This document shows, piece by piece, positions 1 to 10,740 of a stretch of DNA of 64,000 nucleotides. Position 1 is the first letter of the stretch. Every line of letters starts with the position of its first letter. A program made the translations under genes and the position numbers. Source of the stretch: Propionibacteriaceae bacterium (GTDB lineage Bacteria > Actinomycetota > Actinomycetes > Propionibacteriales > Propionibacteriaceae). The DNA is taken from contig JAISCA010000019.1 in the NCBI GenBank assembly GCA_031265875.1, forward strand, positions 1 to 64,000, given 5' to 3'. Below the pieces are notes generated by a model that was given only the letters and a program-made list of their open reading frames with translations, was not told where the DNA came from and did no database searches.

Positions 1-125
1 CCACCAGCCCCACACTCGACCCCGAGAAGACAAAACACACTCCCACCCCACCCGCACCTATGCTGAACCACATCAAATCAACCCGACGTTGCGTTGACCG
101 CTAGAAATCGCCGCCGAAGAAACGA

Positions 126-185
126 TCGTAACTGCTCTGTGAGCGTCAACCGCGCGGACCACACCCGCCCACAGAGCAGTTACGA
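126..185. repeat. 16-bp perfect inverted repeat, 28-nt loop
   Basis: The arms 126-141 (TCGTAACTGCTCTGTG) and 170-185 are perfect reverse complements. A further minus-strand copy of the core, TCGTAAGTGCTC, lies at 215-226, and a diverged copy lies in another intergenic region near 28436. It could be a transcript hairpin, a protein-binding site or a small dispersed repeat; the sequence does not say which. Confidence 0.75.
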
Positions 186-214
186 CCACAAACCCAGACC
201 CGGCGCCGACGACC

Positions 215-226
215 GAGCACTTACGA
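215..226 (-). repeat. TCGTAAGTGCTC motif copy
   Basis: Read on the minus strand this is TCGTAAGTGCTC, one base different from the core of the inverted repeat at 126-185. It is probably the same element family. Confidence 0.4.
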
Positions 227-344
227 CAACTGAGCTAGATCCGGACCCGGCGCCAGGCCCCGGCGGGAAAGCGGAGAACGACCTTACCGGCTGAATCAGC
301 CATCTGTCCCGGCCCAGCAGGGAGCCACGGCAGACCCCTCCCGG

Positions 345-370
345 TCCGGCCGCCCGCCAGGGCGGCCGGA
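345..370 (-). terminator. GC-rich hairpin, possible terminator of the MDMPI-family gene
   Basis: An 11-bp perfect stem (345-355 with 360-370) and GCCA loop lie about 120 bases past the stop of the minus-strand gene at 493. There is no U-tract, as is common in high-GC actinobacteria, so terminator function is inferred. Confidence 0.45.
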
Positions 371-492
371 ACCAAAGACAGTGACAGGAAAGGTCACGGC
401 AGGACGTGGTCGATAGAGACGTGCGGGACGGGGCGTGGGGCAGGGCGACGACGGAGACGCGCGGGATGGGGAAGACGCTGTTGGGATTGGGC

Positions 493-1215
493 TTAGGCGG
501 TCGGGCCGAGTTGGACGCTGTCGGCGCCTAGGACGGCCGAGCCGTCTAGGCGGCCGGTCAGCCAGCCCAACAGTCCGGTGGTGGAGCCGCGCACCTCGAC
601 CAGGCGGGAGCCCGCGCCGAGGGTCTCGTCGAAGCCCTCGTCCGACAGCAGCCGCAGGCGGAAGCCGATGAAGCGGGGCTGCAGGCGCAGGGCGTTCCAG
701 GCCAGCAACCACTGCGCCACTTCTAGGTCGAGATCGGCCATGGTCAGTCCGCAGCCCAAATCGACGTGGTGCAGGACGACCTCGTTCAAGCGCGCCATGG
801 GCAAAGCGATGGCCGGCAGCGGGCCCAAGGGCGTGGCCAGGGCGGCCGCCCAGTGCTCCGGCTCGAAGACGTCCAGAGCGCGGTTCAACTGTCCAGCCGT
901 GGTGTCGAGGTCGACTTGGAGGGCGAGGGCGTCGCGCTGGGAGCCAGCCTCGATGTCGACTCTGGGATCGGACACCGCCCAGGCCGGCTGCCGCTGGCCT
1001 TGACTGACCCGCTCGGCCACGGCGACCAGGCTGAGGGCGTGTGAAGCCAGGTGGGTGGCGACGTGGGCTTTGGTCCAACCTGGCAGCAGGGAGGGGGACT
1101 GCCACTCGGCTTCGGGCAGGGCGATGGTCTCGCCCAGCAGCCGCTGGGTCGATCCGATGGCATGACGGCGTAGCCGTGGAGCCAAGGCGGGGACGAGGAA
1201 GCCAGGTCCGATCAC
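493..1215 (-). CDS. Maleylpyruvate isomerase (MDMPI) family mycothiol-dependent protein
   Basis: This 240-aa protein resembles the DinB-like MDMPI family, in which an N-terminal four-helix bundle can use mycothiol as a thiol cofactor. The helix around residues 45-60 (LLPGWTKAHVATHLASHA) matches the family pattern 'PGWTRAHVLAHLA', and a later VVLHHVDLG carries histidines typical of the metal/thiol site. The GTG start at 1215 is chosen because TAGGTT lies exactly six bases upstream on this strand with no Shine-Dalgarno, a leaderless arrangement. It is divergent from uvrA with 11 bases between. The substrate is unknown; maleylpyruvate itself is not implied. Confidence 0.8.
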   Translation of the reverse strand: MIGPGFLVPALAPRLRRHAIGSTQRLLGETIALPEAEWQSPSLLPGWTKAHVATHLASHALSLVAVAERVSQGQRQPAWAVSDPRVDIEAGSQRDALALQVDLDTTAGQLNRALDVFEPEHWAAALATPLGPLPAIALPMARLNEVVLHHVDLGCGLTMADLDLEVAQWLLAWNALRLQPRFIGFRLRLLSDEGFDETLGAGSRLVEVRGSTTGLLGWLTGRLDGSAVLGADSVQLGPTA

Positions 1216-1221
1216 AGCACT

Positions 1222-1227
1222 AACCTA
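1222..1227 (-). promoter_or_regulatory. -10 element TAGGTT for leaderless MDMPI-family gene
   Basis: On the minus strand TAGGTT is followed by six bases and then the GTG start at 1215. The element overlaps the first base of the uvrA ATG on the other strand. No clear -35 is seen. Confidence 0.5.
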
Positions 1228-4200
1228 TGTCGGAGGAGCCCGCTCGGCCAAGCCATGATCGGACTGTCAGAGCTCCTGACTACGATGCTGACGTGCTCAA
1301 TCGACTAGTCGTCCGAGGGGCCAAGGAACATAACCTGGCCAATGTCTCGGTCGAGCTGCCCCGTGACTCTCTGATCGTCTTCACCGGCCTGTCCGGCTCC
1401 GGCAAGTCGTCGCTGGCCTTCGACACCATCTTCGCCGAGGGCCAGCGCCGCTACGTCGAGTCCCTGTCGGCTTACGCTCGCATGTTCATCGGCCAGATGG
1501 ACAAACCGGCGGTCGATTTCATCGAAGGGCTCAGCCCGGCCGTCTCGATCGACCAGAAGTCGACCTCGCGCAACCCCCGTTCGACGGTCGGCACCATCAC
1601 CGAGGTCTACGACTACCTGCGCCTGCTCTTCGCCCGCATCGGCCTGCCCCACTGTCCGGTCTGCGGCCAAGCCATCTCCCGTCAGTCAGTCCAGCAGATC
1701 GTCGACCGCCTACTGACCCTGCCCGAGGGCACCCGCTTCCAGGTCCTGGCACCGATCGTGTCCGGCCGCAAGGGGGAGTACCGCCACATCTTCCCCGAGC
1801 TGGCCAGTCAGGGGTACGCCCGCGTCCGCGTCGACGGGCAGGTCCACGCTTTGACCGACCCGCCAGTCTTGGACAAGCAGAAGAAGCACAGCATCGACGT
1901 CATCGTGGACCGCTTGCAGGCCAAGGCCGAGGCCAAGCAGCGCTTGACTGACTCGGTCGAGACCGCGCTCGGTCTGGCCGGCGGCCTGGTCGCCATCGAG
2001 TTGGTCGACCGGCCGGCCGGCTCCCCCGACCGGGAGCGGCGCTATTCCCGCGATTGGGCCTGCCCGGCCGGCCACGACGTCACCATGGACGAGTTGGAGC
2101 CGCGCCAGTTCTCCTTCAACGCCCCCTGGGGGGCCTGCCCGGCCTGTTCCGGCCTGGGCACCACCATGGAGGTCGACGCCGAGTTAGTGGTGCCGGACGA
2201 CTCCCTGTCGCTGGATCAGAAAGCCATCGCAGTCTGGTCCACCCCGTCCTCTTTCTCGTATTACCGCACGCTCTTGGCCGCCCTGGCCGAGAGCGAGGGC
2301 TTCTCCTTGGAGACCCCTTGGCGCGACCTGCCCGAGTCCGCCCGTCAGCTCGTCCTGCACGGCCAAGGCGACTCGGTCTACGTCCGTTACCGCAACCGGT
2401 TCGGCCGCGTGCGCAGTTTCAGCGCTCACTTCGAGGGCGTCCTGCCCCATATCAGACGCCGTCACGACGAAGCCGAGTCGGACGCCATGCGCGAGCGCTA
2501 CGCCGCCTACATGCGCCAGATCCCCTGCTCGGCCTGTGGTGGCGCCCGGCTCAAACCGAGTTCCCTGGCTGTGACGGTCCAGGGCCAGAACATCGCCCAG
2601 GTGGCGGAGAAGTCGATCGACCAGGCTCTAGCCTTCGTCGACGGCTTGGAACTGACCCAACGGGAGGCCACCATCGCCGAGCGGGTGTTGAAGGAGGTCA
2701 GGGCCCGGCTCCACTTCCTCTGCGACGTCGGCTTGGACTACCTCACCCTGGCCCGGCCGGCTGGCAGCCTGTCCGGCGGCGAGGCTCAGCGCATCCGCTT
2801 GGCCACTCAGATCGGGTCTGGTCTGATGGGGGTGTTGTACGTCCTGGACGAGCCCTCGATCGGGTTGCATCAACGCGACAACCGCCGCCTGATCGAGACC
2901 TTGGTCCGGCTGCGCGACCTGGGCAACACTTTGATCGTGGTGGAGCACGACGAGGACACCATCCGGACGGCCGACTGGGTGGTCGACATCGGGCCGGGGG
3001 CCGGCCAGCACGGCGGCCGGGTGGTCCACTCCGGGTCGGTGGCCCAGTTGCTGGAGCACCCCGACTCGATCACCGGGGCCTATCTGTCGGGCCGGCGCTC
3101 GATCCCGTCGCCGAGCCGCCGCCGGGCGCTGACCGAGCGGCGGGTGACGGTGCTGGGGGCGACCGAGAACAACCTGCGCCAAATCGATGTCAGCTTCCCC
3201 CTCGGGGTCATGATCGCCGTCACCGGGGTCTCCGGTTCGGGCAAGTCGTCCTTGGTCAATTCGATCCTGTACCAAGGCCTGGCCAAGCGGCTCTACGGCG
3301 CCAAGGCGGTCCCGGGCCGGCACCGCCGGATCGAGGGGGCGGATCAGGTCGACAAGGTCATCCACGTCGATCAGTCGCCCATCGGTCGCACCCCGCGCTC
3401 CAACCCGGCCACCTACACCGGTGTCTTCGATCGCATCCGCAGCCTCTTCGCCGAGACCACCGAGGCCAAGGTGCGGGGCTATCAGCCGGGCCGTTTCTCC
3501 TTCAACGTGCGGGGCGGGCGCTGTGAGAACTGCGCCGGCGACGGCACGATCAGGATCGAGATGAACTTCCTGCCCGACGTCTATGTGCCCTGCGAGGTCT
3601 GTCACGGGGCCCGCTACAACCGTGAGACCTTGGAGGTGAGATACAAAGGCAAGACCATCGCCGACGTCTTGGACATGCCGATCGAGCAGGCCACGGAGTT
3701 CTTCGCCGCTCTGCCCGCCATCGCCCGCCACCTCGACACCCTGGTCGACGTCGGTTTGGGCTACGTCCGGCTGGGCCAGCCGGCCACCACCTTGTCCGGC
3801 GGCGAGGCCCAACGGGTCAAGTTGGCGGCCGAGTTGCGCAAGCGTTCGACCGGACGCACCCTCTACGTCTTGGACGAGCCCACCACCGGGCTGCATTTCG
3901 AGGATGTGCGCAAGCTGCTCCAGGTGCTGGGCAAGCTGGTCGACCAAGGCAATACGGTGGTCGTGATCGAGCATAACCTGGACGTCATCAAGACGGCCGA
4001 CTGGGTGATCGACCTCGGCCCCGAGGGTGGTTCCGGCGGCGGTCTGGTGATCGCCCAGGGCACCCCGGAGCAGGTGGCGGCGACGCCGGGATCCCACACC
4101 GGGCGTTTCTTGGCCCCGGTCTTGAATCGGGGCGGTTTGGACTCAGCCGAGCCGGTCAAGTCGGCCAAGTCGGCTAAATCGGTCGAACCGGCCAAGTCGG

Positions 4201-4373
4201 CTAAATCTGCCAAACTGGCTCAGTCGGCCGAAACGGTCGAATCAGCCGAGCCGGTCAAGTCCGGCGCACCGGCCAAGGCGGCTAAGTCGGCCCGAACGAC
4301 CAAGTCCGTCCGAGCGGCCAAATCGACCAAGGCGGCTGGGCCGGTCCCGGCGAGAGGGGCGGACGATGGCTGA
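1227..4373 (+). CDS. uvrA: UvrABC excinuclease subunit A
   Basis: UvrA is the damage-sensing dimeric ATPase of nucleotide excision repair; it loads UvrB on lesions. The 1048-aa product has two ABC modules, with Walker A motifs GLSGSGKSS near residue 55 and GVSGSGKSS near residue 670, and signatures [12 protein letters not shown] and [12 protein letters not shown]. Zinc-finger cysteine pairs are seen (CPVC, CPAC, CSAC, CENC...CEVC). It is longer than the usual 940-990 aa because of a roughly 70-residue C-terminal tail of Lys-Ser-Ala repeats. The ATG at 1227 is taken; an in-frame GTG at 1293, nearer the conserved start, is a real alternative. It overlaps uvrC by 8 bases, so the two are co-transcribed. 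Confidence 0.97.
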   Translation: MSEEPARPSHDRTVRAPDYDADVLNRLVVRGAKEHNLANVSVELPRDSLIVFTGLSGSGKSSLAFDTIFAEGQRRYVESLSAYARMFIGQMDKPAVDFIEGLSPAVSIDQKSTSRNPRSTVGTITEVYDYLRLLFARIGLPHCPVCGQAISRQSVQQIVDRLLTLPEGTRFQVLAPIVSGRKGEYRHIFPELASQGYARVRVDGQVHALTDPPVLDKQKKHSIDVIVDRLQAKAEAKQRLTDSVETALGLAGGLVAIELVDRPAGSPDRERRYSRDWACPAGHDVTMDELEPRQFSFNAPWGACPACSGLGTTMEVDAELVVPDDSLSLDQKAIAVWSTPSSFSYYRTLLAALAESEGFSLETPWRDLPESARQLVLHGQGDSVYVRYRNRFGRVRSFSAHFEGVLPHIRRRHDEAESDAMRERYAAYMRQIPCSACGGARLKPSSLAVTVQGQNIAQVAEKSIDQALAFVDGLELTQREATIAERVLKEVRARLHFLCDVGLDYLTLARPAGSLSGGEAQRIRLATQIGSGLMGVLYVLDEPSIGLHQRDNRRLIETLVRLRDLGNTLIVVEHDEDTIRTADWVVDIGPGAGQHGGRVVHSGSVAQLLEHPDSITGAYLSGRRSIPSPSRRRALTERRVTVLGATENNLRQIDVSFPLGVMIAVTGVSGSGKSSLVNSILYQGLAKRLYGAKAVPGRHRRIEGADQVDKVIHVDQSPIGRTPRSNPATYTGVFDRIRSLFAETTEAKVRGYQPGRFSFNVRGGRCENCAGDGTIRIEMNFLPDVYVPCEVCHGARYNRETLEVRYKGKTIADVLDMPIEQATEFFAALPAIARHLDTLVDVGLGYVRLGQPATTLSGGEAQRVKLAAELRKRSTGRTLYVLDEPTTGLHFEDVRKLLQVLGKLVDQGNTVVVIEHNLDVIKTADWVIDLGPEGGSGGGLVIAQGTPEQVAATPGSHTGRFLAPVLNRGGLDSAEPVKSAKSAKSVEPAKSAKSAKLAQSAETVESAEPVKSGAPAKAAKSARTTKSVRAAKSTKAAGPVPARGADDG

Positions 4374-6345
4374 TCCGGCCAGCTACCGGCCTCAGCCGGG
4401 CGAGCTGCCTCTCGGGCCGGGGGTCTATCGCTTCATCGACGCCGAGGGCCGCATCATCTACGTCGGCAAGGCCATCTCGCTGCGCTCCCGCGTCAATTCC
4501 TATTTCGCCGATCCGGCCTCTCTGCACTGGCGCACCCAGCTGATGGTGCGCACGGCGACTCGGGTCGAGTGGACCCAGGTCGCCAGCGAGTTGGAGGCCC
4601 TGCAACTGGAATACACCTGGATCAAACGTTACGAGCCCCGCTTCAACGTCAAGTATCGTGACGACAAGTCCTACCCTTGGCTGGCCGTGACCTGGTCGCA
4701 GGAATTGCCTCGCGCCTTCGTCGGCCGGGGAGCCAAGCGGCCCGGCTGGCGCTACTTCGGACCCTTCGGCCAGGCCTGGGCCATCCGCGACAGCCTGGAC
4801 AGCCTGCTCGGCGTCTTCCCGGTGCGGTCCTGCTCGGACGGCGTCCTGAGGACCGCCCAGAGCTCGGGCCGGCCTTGTCTGATGGGCCACATCGGCAAGT
4901 GCTCGGCTCCCTGCGTGGGGCGGATCGACCCGGATCGGCACCGCCGCCTGGTGGAGGAGCTGTGCGCCGTCATGGGCGGGCGCTTCAAGCCCGCCCTGGC
5001 CGCCTTGGAACAGGAGATGGCCGAGGCCGCCCAAGCCTTGGAATACGAGCGGGCCGCCATCCTGCGCGACCGTCTGGCCGCTCTGACCAAGGTGGCCGAG
5101 CGCAACGCCGTCGTCTTGCCCGACGGCACCGACGCCGACCTGGTGGCTTTGGCCGAAGACCCCTTGGAGGTGGCCGTCCAATTGTTCCAAGTCCGGGACG
5201 GCCGTCTGGTGGCCGAGCGCAGTTGGGTGGCGGAACGGGCCGACGACGCCGACCAGGCCGATCTGATCGAGGCCTTCTGTCTCCAGCTCTACGCCACCGC
5301 CACGGCCGGCCAACTGGACCTGAGCGAACGCCGCCGGGCTGTCCCGGCCCAGATCCTGTTGCCGGCGCTGCCGCCTCAGCCGGGGGTCCTCGCCGAGCTG
5401 CTGGCCGGTGAGCGGGGCGGCCCGGTCCAGCTCAAAGTGCCCCAGCGCGGTCAGAAGCGGGATCTGCTGGAGACGGCCGGCCGCAACGCCGCCCAGGCCC
5501 TGGCCTTGCACAAGACCCGCCGGGCCTCCGATCTGGCCACTCGCAACCGAGCCTTGACCGAGTTGCAAGACGCCCTCGGCCTGGACGGCGCCCCGCTGCG
5601 GATCGAGGGCTATGACATCTCCCATCTGCAAGGGGCGCAAACGGTCGCCTCGATGGTGGTGTTCGAGGACGGCCTGGCCCGCCCCTCGCAGTACCGTCAC
5701 TTCGTCATCGGCTCGGTCGAGTCGAACGACGTCGGCGCCATCCGCGAGGTCCTGCGCCGGCGCCTGGGCCGCCTGCGCGACGAGCTCCAACTGGCGACCG
5801 ATCAGGACGACCCCCAGGCCGGCCTGATCGACGCCGACAGCGGGGTGGCGCGGCGCTTCTCCTACGCCCCCTCCTTGATCGTGGTGGACGGCGGCGCCCC
5901 CCAGGTGGCGGCCGCCCAGGCCGTCTTGGACGAGTCCGGCTTCGGCGCGATGGCCCTGATCGGTCTGGCCAAACGGCTGGAGGAGGTCTGGCTGCCGGGC
6001 CAGGAGCATCCCCTCATCCTGCCCCGGCAGTCCGAGGCGATGTATCTCTTGCAGCGGGTGCGCGACGAGTCCCACCGCTTCGCCATCGCCCATCACCGGC
6101 GCCGCCGGGGCCGTTCCATGCTGGAGTCGCTGCTGGACGGCGTGCCCGGCCTGGGGGAGGTCCGGCGCCAAGGCTTGCGCCGCCATTTCGGCTCCCTCAA
6201 GAAGCTGCGCCAAGCCAGCCCGGAGCAGATCGCGGCTCTGCCCGGCTTCGGTCCCAAGCTGGCCCAGGCGGTGGCCCGGGCCGTGGCCGCAGGGCCGGCC
6301 GGGGTCGTCCTCAACACCGCCACCGGCGAGATCAGCTCTGACTGA
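4366..6345 (+). CDS. uvrC: UvrABC excinuclease subunit C
   Basis: UvrC makes the dual incisions around UvrB-bound damage. The 659-aa protein begins with a GIY-YIG nuclease domain ([18 protein letters not shown] at residues 19-36), followed by a cysteine cluster region (SCSDG...GKCSAPCVG), a UvrBC/UVR helical segment, an RNase H-like endonuclease domain ([18 protein letters not shown]) and C-terminal helix-hairpin-helix motifs ([13 protein letters not shown]). The length is normal for the family. The start overlaps the end of uvrA by 8 bases. No uvrB is present in this window. Confidence 0.97.
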   Translation: MADPASYRPQPGELPLGPGVYRFIDAEGRIIYVGKAISLRSRVNSYFADPASLHWRTQLMVRTATRVEWTQVASELEALQLEYTWIKRYEPRFNVKYRDDKSYPWLAVTWSQELPRAFVGRGAKRPGWRYFGPFGQAWAIRDSLDSLLGVFPVRSCSDGVLRTAQSSGRPCLMGHIGKCSAPCVGRIDPDRHRRLVEELCAVMGGRFKPALAALEQEMAEAAQALEYERAAILRDRLAALTKVAERNAVVLPDGTDADLVALAEDPLEVAVQLFQVRDGRLVAERSWVAERADDADQADLIEAFCLQLYATATAGQLDLSERRRAVPAQILLPALPPQPGVLAELLAGERGGPVQLKVPQRGQKRDLLETAGRNAAQALALHKTRRASDLATRNRALTELQDALGLDGAPLRIEGYDISHLQGAQTVASMVVFEDGLARPSQYRHFVIGSVESNDVGAIREVLRRRLGRLRDELQLATDQDDPQAGLIDADSGVARRFSYAPSLIVVDGGAPQVAAAQAVLDESGFGAMALIGLAKRLEEVWLPGQEHPLILPRQSEAMYLLQRVRDESHRFAIAHHRRRRGRSMLESLLDGVPGLGEVRRQGLRRHFGSLKKLRQASPEQIAALPGFGPKLAQAVARAVAAGPAGVVLNTATGEISSD

Positions 6346-6375
6346 GCCGGGCTGGCCCAGCGCTGGTGGCGATGA

Positions 6376-6381
6376 CAGAAT
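6376..6381 (+). promoter_or_regulatory. Possible -10 element CAGAAT upstream of rapZ
   Basis: CAGAAT is followed by six bases and then GTG at 6388, matching the -10-to-start spacing seen at several other genes in the window. No Shine-Dalgarno precedes the GTG. Confidence 0.4.
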
Positions 6382-6387
6382 GAGCCT

Positions 6388-7251
6388 GTGGAGGCGCGCC
6401 GGATGCAGATCATCATCATCACTGGAATGTCGGGGGCCGGACGGCGCACGGCCGCCCATACCATCGAGGATCTGGGTTGGTATGTGGTCGACAATCTGCC
6501 GGCCGCCCTCCTGATCGATGTGGTGGCCTACTTGAGCCAGCGCCAAGTCGACCGTTTGGCCGTCGTCTTGGACGTCCGCTCGCGCTCCGACCTGGAGCGG
6601 CTGCCAGCCTTGTTCGACCAGCTGGCGCCACTGGCCGAACCGCCCCGCATCCTCTATCTGGAGGCCAGCGATCCGGTCATCGTGCGGCGGCAGGAGTCCA
6701 GTCGCCGGCCGGTGCCGCTGCAGGGCTCGGGCCGTTTGTTGGAGGGCATACAGGCCGAGCGCTGGATGATGTCGACGCTGCGGGCGGCGGCCGACATCGT
6801 GATCGACACCACCGATCTGACCGTGCGTCAGCTGCAGGCCCAGGTCCTGGCCGCTTTCGGCGATCAAGCCGATGTGGCTCTTCAGACCACTGTTTTGTCC
6901 TTCGGCTTCAAGAACGGTCTGCCCTTGGACGCCGACTTGGTCTTGGACGTCCGCTTCCTGCCCAACCCGCACTGGGTGCCGCAGTTGAGGCCGCAGACCG
7001 GCCTGAGCCAGGCCGTCTCACATTATGTCTTGGACCACCCGGCGGCCCAGGACTTCTTAGACCGGATGGCGGCGCTGTTCGACACCGTGGCCCAGGGCTA
7101 TGTCAGTCAAGGCAAACGTCTGGTCGAACTGGCCATCGGCTGCACTGGCGGCAAGCACCGTTCGGTGGCGATGGCGGAGGCGGTGGGGAGCCGCCTGAAC
7201 CAAGCCGGTTGGAGCGCCGCCGTGGTCCATCGCGATCTGGGCCGGGAATGA
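6388..7251 (+). CDS. rapZ: RapZ/YvcJ family nucleotide-binding protein
   Basis: RapZ-family proteins (YvcJ in Bacillus) have an N-terminal P-loop and a C-terminal domain that in E. coli binds the GlmZ/GlmY small RNAs; the actinobacterial role is unsettled. The 287-aa product has a P-loop GMSGAGRRT, where Arg replaces the canonical Lys, a change also familiar in actinobacterial homologues, then EDLGWYVVDNLP, DVRFLPNPHW and the C-terminal IGCTGGKHRSV signature. GTG 6388 is chosen from the CAGAAT-N6-GTG pattern; ATG 6403 is the alternative. It overlaps yvcK by 4 bases, and rapZ-yvcK-whiA is a conserved Gram-positive trio. Confidence 0.94.
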   Translation: MEARRMQIIIITGMSGAGRRTAAHTIEDLGWYVVDNLPAALLIDVVAYLSQRQVDRLAVVLDVRSRSDLERLPALFDQLAPLAEPPRILYLEASDPVIVRRQESSRRPVPLQGSGRLLEGIQAERWMMSTLRAAADIVIDTTDLTVRQLQAQVLAAFGDQADVALQTTVLSFGFKNGLPLDADLVLDVRFLPNPHWVPQLRPQTGLSQAVSHYVLDHPAAQDFLDRMAALFDTVAQGYVSQGKRLVELAIGCTGGKHRSVAMAEAVGSRLNQAGWSAAVVHRDLGRE

Positions 7252-8192
7252 ACGGGGGCGCGCTGCCCGGCGTGGTGGCCTTCGGCGGTGGGCACGGCCT
7301 GGCCGCCACTCTGCAAGCCCTGCGACGGGTGACCGACCGCATCACCGCCGTCGTGACCGTGGCGGACGACGGCGGCTCCTCCGGTCGGCTGAGGAGCGAG
7401 TTCGACTGTCTGCCGCCGGGCGACTTGCGCATGGCCTTGGCCGCTCTCTGCGGCGACGACTCGGAGGGCCGGTTGTGGGCCGACGCCTTGCAGTCCCGCT
7501 TCGGTGGCGACGGACCCTTGGCCGGCCACGCCCTGGGCAATCTGTTGATCGCCGGTCTGTGGCAGCGTGGCCTGGACGCGGTCGAAGGTTTGGACCGGGT
7601 CGGCCGCTTGCTCCACGCCGCCGGTCGGGTGCTGCCGATGTCGACTGAGCCGCTGACCCTGTCCGGCCAGATCCTGGGCCATGATCCCGAACGGCCGGAT
7701 CAGCTCTCGACGGTGTCGGGCCAGGCCCAGGTGGCGGCCACGCCCGGGCAGGTCGTGTCGGTCCGGCTCGATCCGGTCGACCCGCCGGCCCACCCGGCGA
7801 CGATCGAGGCCATCGGGCGGGCCGACTGGTTGATCTTCGGACCCGGCTCCTGGTTCACCTCGGTGGTGCCCCATCTGCTGGTGCCAGAGTTGGCCCGAGC
7901 CGTGGTCGAGTCGCCGGCCCGCCGCCTGGTCGTGCTCAACTTGCAGCCAGCCGGCGAGACCGCTGGTCTGAGCCCTTCCCGGCACGTCGAGATACTGTCC
8001 CAGCACGCTCCCCGGCTGCGGCTGGACGCCGTCATCGCCGATCCCCGTTTCGCGGCCGATCCCAATTTGAGTCCCCAGGTCAAGGCTTTGGGGGCTGAAT
8101 TGACGGTCGCTCCGGTCGGACTGGCCGACGGCTCGCCCCGTCACGATCCACTGCTGCTGGCCGCCACCTTGGCCCGGGCCATGGATCTTTAA
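7248..8192 (+). CDS. yvcK: Gluconeogenesis factor YvcK/CuvA family
   Basis: YvcK binds UDP-sugars and links central carbon flux to cell-wall synthesis; the family also resembles the CofD transferase. The 314-aa product shows the opening GGGHGLAATLQAL glycine-rich loop, VTVADDGGSSGRLR, PPGDLRMALAAL, GHALGNLL and the late FGPGSWFTSVVPHLLVPEL segment, all characteristic. The ATG at 7248 overlaps the rapZ stop (ATGA). The ORF track extends upstream to 6477, but that part is the shadow of rapZ in another frame. Confidence 0.95.
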   Translation: MNGGALPGVVAFGGGHGLAATLQALRRVTDRITAVVTVADDGGSSGRLRSEFDCLPPGDLRMALAALCGDDSEGRLWADALQSRFGGDGPLAGHALGNLLIAGLWQRGLDAVEGLDRVGRLLHAAGRVLPMSTEPLTLSGQILGHDPERPDQLSTVSGQAQVAATPGQVVSVRLDPVDPPAHPATIEAIGRADWLIFGPGSWFTSVVPHLLVPELARAVVESPARRLVVLNLQPAGETAGLSPSRHVEILSQHAPRLRLDAVIADPRFAADPNLSPQVKALGAELTVAPVGLADGSPRHDPLLLAATLARAMDL

Positions 8193-8241
8193 GCAGTCAA
8201 TTGGCGATTGACCCTTGAATGCGGCATCAGGGAGGGGTTCG

Positions 8242-9246
8242 ATGTGGAACAATGTCCGAGTGGCGTTGACTCAGCAGGTGAAGTCGGAACTGGCGGTCCT
8301 ACCAGTCGTTAAGTACTGTTGCCGTAGGGCCGAGATAGCCACCATGCTGCGCTTCGCCGGCGGTCTCCACATCACCGGGGGCGGCAACATCATGGTGGAG
8401 GCTGAGTTCGACACCGGAGCCGCCGCCCGTCGGCTCAGAGTCGCCATCTCCGAGGTTCACAATCTGCCCAGCGAATTGATCGTGGTGCGTGGCTCAGGTC
8501 TGCGCCGGGGCACCCGTTACCTGGTCTGTCTGGTCCAGGCCGGCCCCGCCATCGCCCGTCTGGCCGGCCTGATCGACGCTCGCGGCCGTCCCGTCCGCGG
8601 CTTGCCCCCGGCCATCGTGGGGGGCAGTCTGTGCGACTGCGTGTCGGCCTGGCGGGCCGCTTTCCTAGCCCACGGCTGCTTGACCGAGCCGGGCCGGTCG
8701 ATGTCGATGGAGATCACCGCTCCCGGCCAAGAGGCCGCCATGGCCCTGGTCGGAGCGGCTCGTCGGCTCAATATCTCGGCCAAGGCGCGCGAGGTCAGGG
8801 GAGTCGACCGGGTGGTGATCCGGGACGGTGACTCGATCGCCGCCATGCTGACCAAGATGGGCGCCCATGAGGCTCTGCTGGCCTGGGAGGAGCGCCGGGT
8901 CCGGCGTGAGGTGCGGGCCTCGGCCAACCGTCTGGCCAATTTCGACGACGCCAATCTGCGCCGTTCGGCCCGCGCCGCCGTGGCGGCCGGAGTCAGGGTG
9001 GAGCGGGCTCTAGAGATCTTGGGCCAGGACATCCCCGACCATCTCCGAGTGGCCGGTCTGCTCCGGCTGGAGCACAAGCAGGCCTCGCTGGAGGAGCTGG
9101 GGGCCCTGCACGATCCGCCGTTGACCAAGGACGCCATCGCCGGGCGCATCCGCCGCCTGCTGGCCCTGGCCGACAAGCGGGCGGAGGAGTTGGGCGTGCC
9201 GCCGACCGAGGCCTCTTTGGCCCCCGATCTGTTGGACGCCGATTAG
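8242..9246 (+). CDS. whiA: WhiA DNA-binding regulator
   Basis: WhiA is a Gram-positive protein with a LAGLIDADG-like N-terminal domain and a C-terminal helix-turn-helix. In Streptomyces it works with WhiB to control sporulation division, and homologues occur in non-sporulating actinobacteria. The product has [32 protein letters not shown], the mid-protein [13 protein letters not shown], and a C-terminal [13 protein letters not shown] and [15 protein letters not shown] region. I start it at ATG 8242, about five bases after GGAGGGG; GTG 8260, which gives the usual MALT start, is possible. It follows yvcK by about 50 bases. Confidence 0.94.
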   Translation: MWNNVRVALTQQVKSELAVLPVVKYCCRRAEIATMLRFAGGLHITGGGNIMVEAEFDTGAAARRLRVAISEVHNLPSELIVVRGSGLRRGTRYLVCLVQAGPAIARLAGLIDARGRPVRGLPPAIVGGSLCDCVSAWRAAFLAHGCLTEPGRSMSMEITAPGQEAAMALVGAARRLNISAKAREVRGVDRVVIRDGDSIAAMLTKMGAHEALLAWEERRVRREVRASANRLANFDDANLRRSARAAVAAGVRVERALEILGQDIPDHLRVAGLLRLEHKQASLEELGALHDPPLTKDAIAGRIRRLLALADKRAEELGVPPTEASLAPDLLDAD

Positions 9247-10611
<1,365 letters not shown>

Positions 10612-10626
10612 TAACTCGTTTCGTTT

Positions 10627-10668
10627 AGACGGCGGGCCCGGCTGGCTGATCGGCCGGGCCCGCCGTCT
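10627..10668 (+). terminator. Strong hairpin after gap
   Basis: A 16-bp perfect stem (AGACGGCGGGCCCGGC, 10627-10642, with 10653-10668) lies 15 bases past the gap stop. T-rich bases precede rather than follow it. It probably terminates or attenuates gap transcription before pgk. Confidence 0.75.
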
Positions 10669-10705
10669 GAGCGACTGGTCCGGGACGGGACAGTGGACGG
10701 AAAGA

Positions 10706-10721
10706 CGCCGCCGCGGCGGCG
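10706..10721 (+). repeat. 16-bp perfect palindrome before pgk ribosome-binding site
   Basis: CGCCGCCGCGGCGGCG is its own reverse complement and ends immediately before the GAAAGGG ribosome-binding site of pgk. It may be chance in GC-rich DNA or a local RNA structure. Confidence 0.4.
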
Positions 10722-10740
10722 CAGAAAGGGAATTCAAGCA

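Larger units (their letters stand above)
1..492. other. Non-coding region at left edge
   Basis: No convincing gene is seen here. The 66-aa TTG-start ORF at 94-294 is Arg/Pro-rich low-complexity sequence with no Shine-Dalgarno and spans an inverted repeat, so I do not call it. The stretch holds a long inverted repeat at 126-185, a related motif at 215-226 and a GC-rich hairpin at 345-370 downstream of the minus-strand gene that ends at 493. Confidence 0.6.

Noticed and set aside
94-294. 66-aa plus-strand ORF at the left edge
   Set aside because: TTG start, no ribosome-binding site, low-complexity Arg/Pro composition, and it spans a perfect inverted repeat; no family resemblance.
4282-6972. 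896-aa minus-strand ORF opposite uvrC and rapZ
   Set aside because: Shadow of high-GC coding on the plus strand; Gln/Gly/His-rich and spans two genuine genes.
6477-7247. N-terminal 257 residues of the 571-aa ORF containing yvcK
   Set aside because: This part is an out-of-frame reading of rapZ; the YvcK homology begins at ATG 7248.
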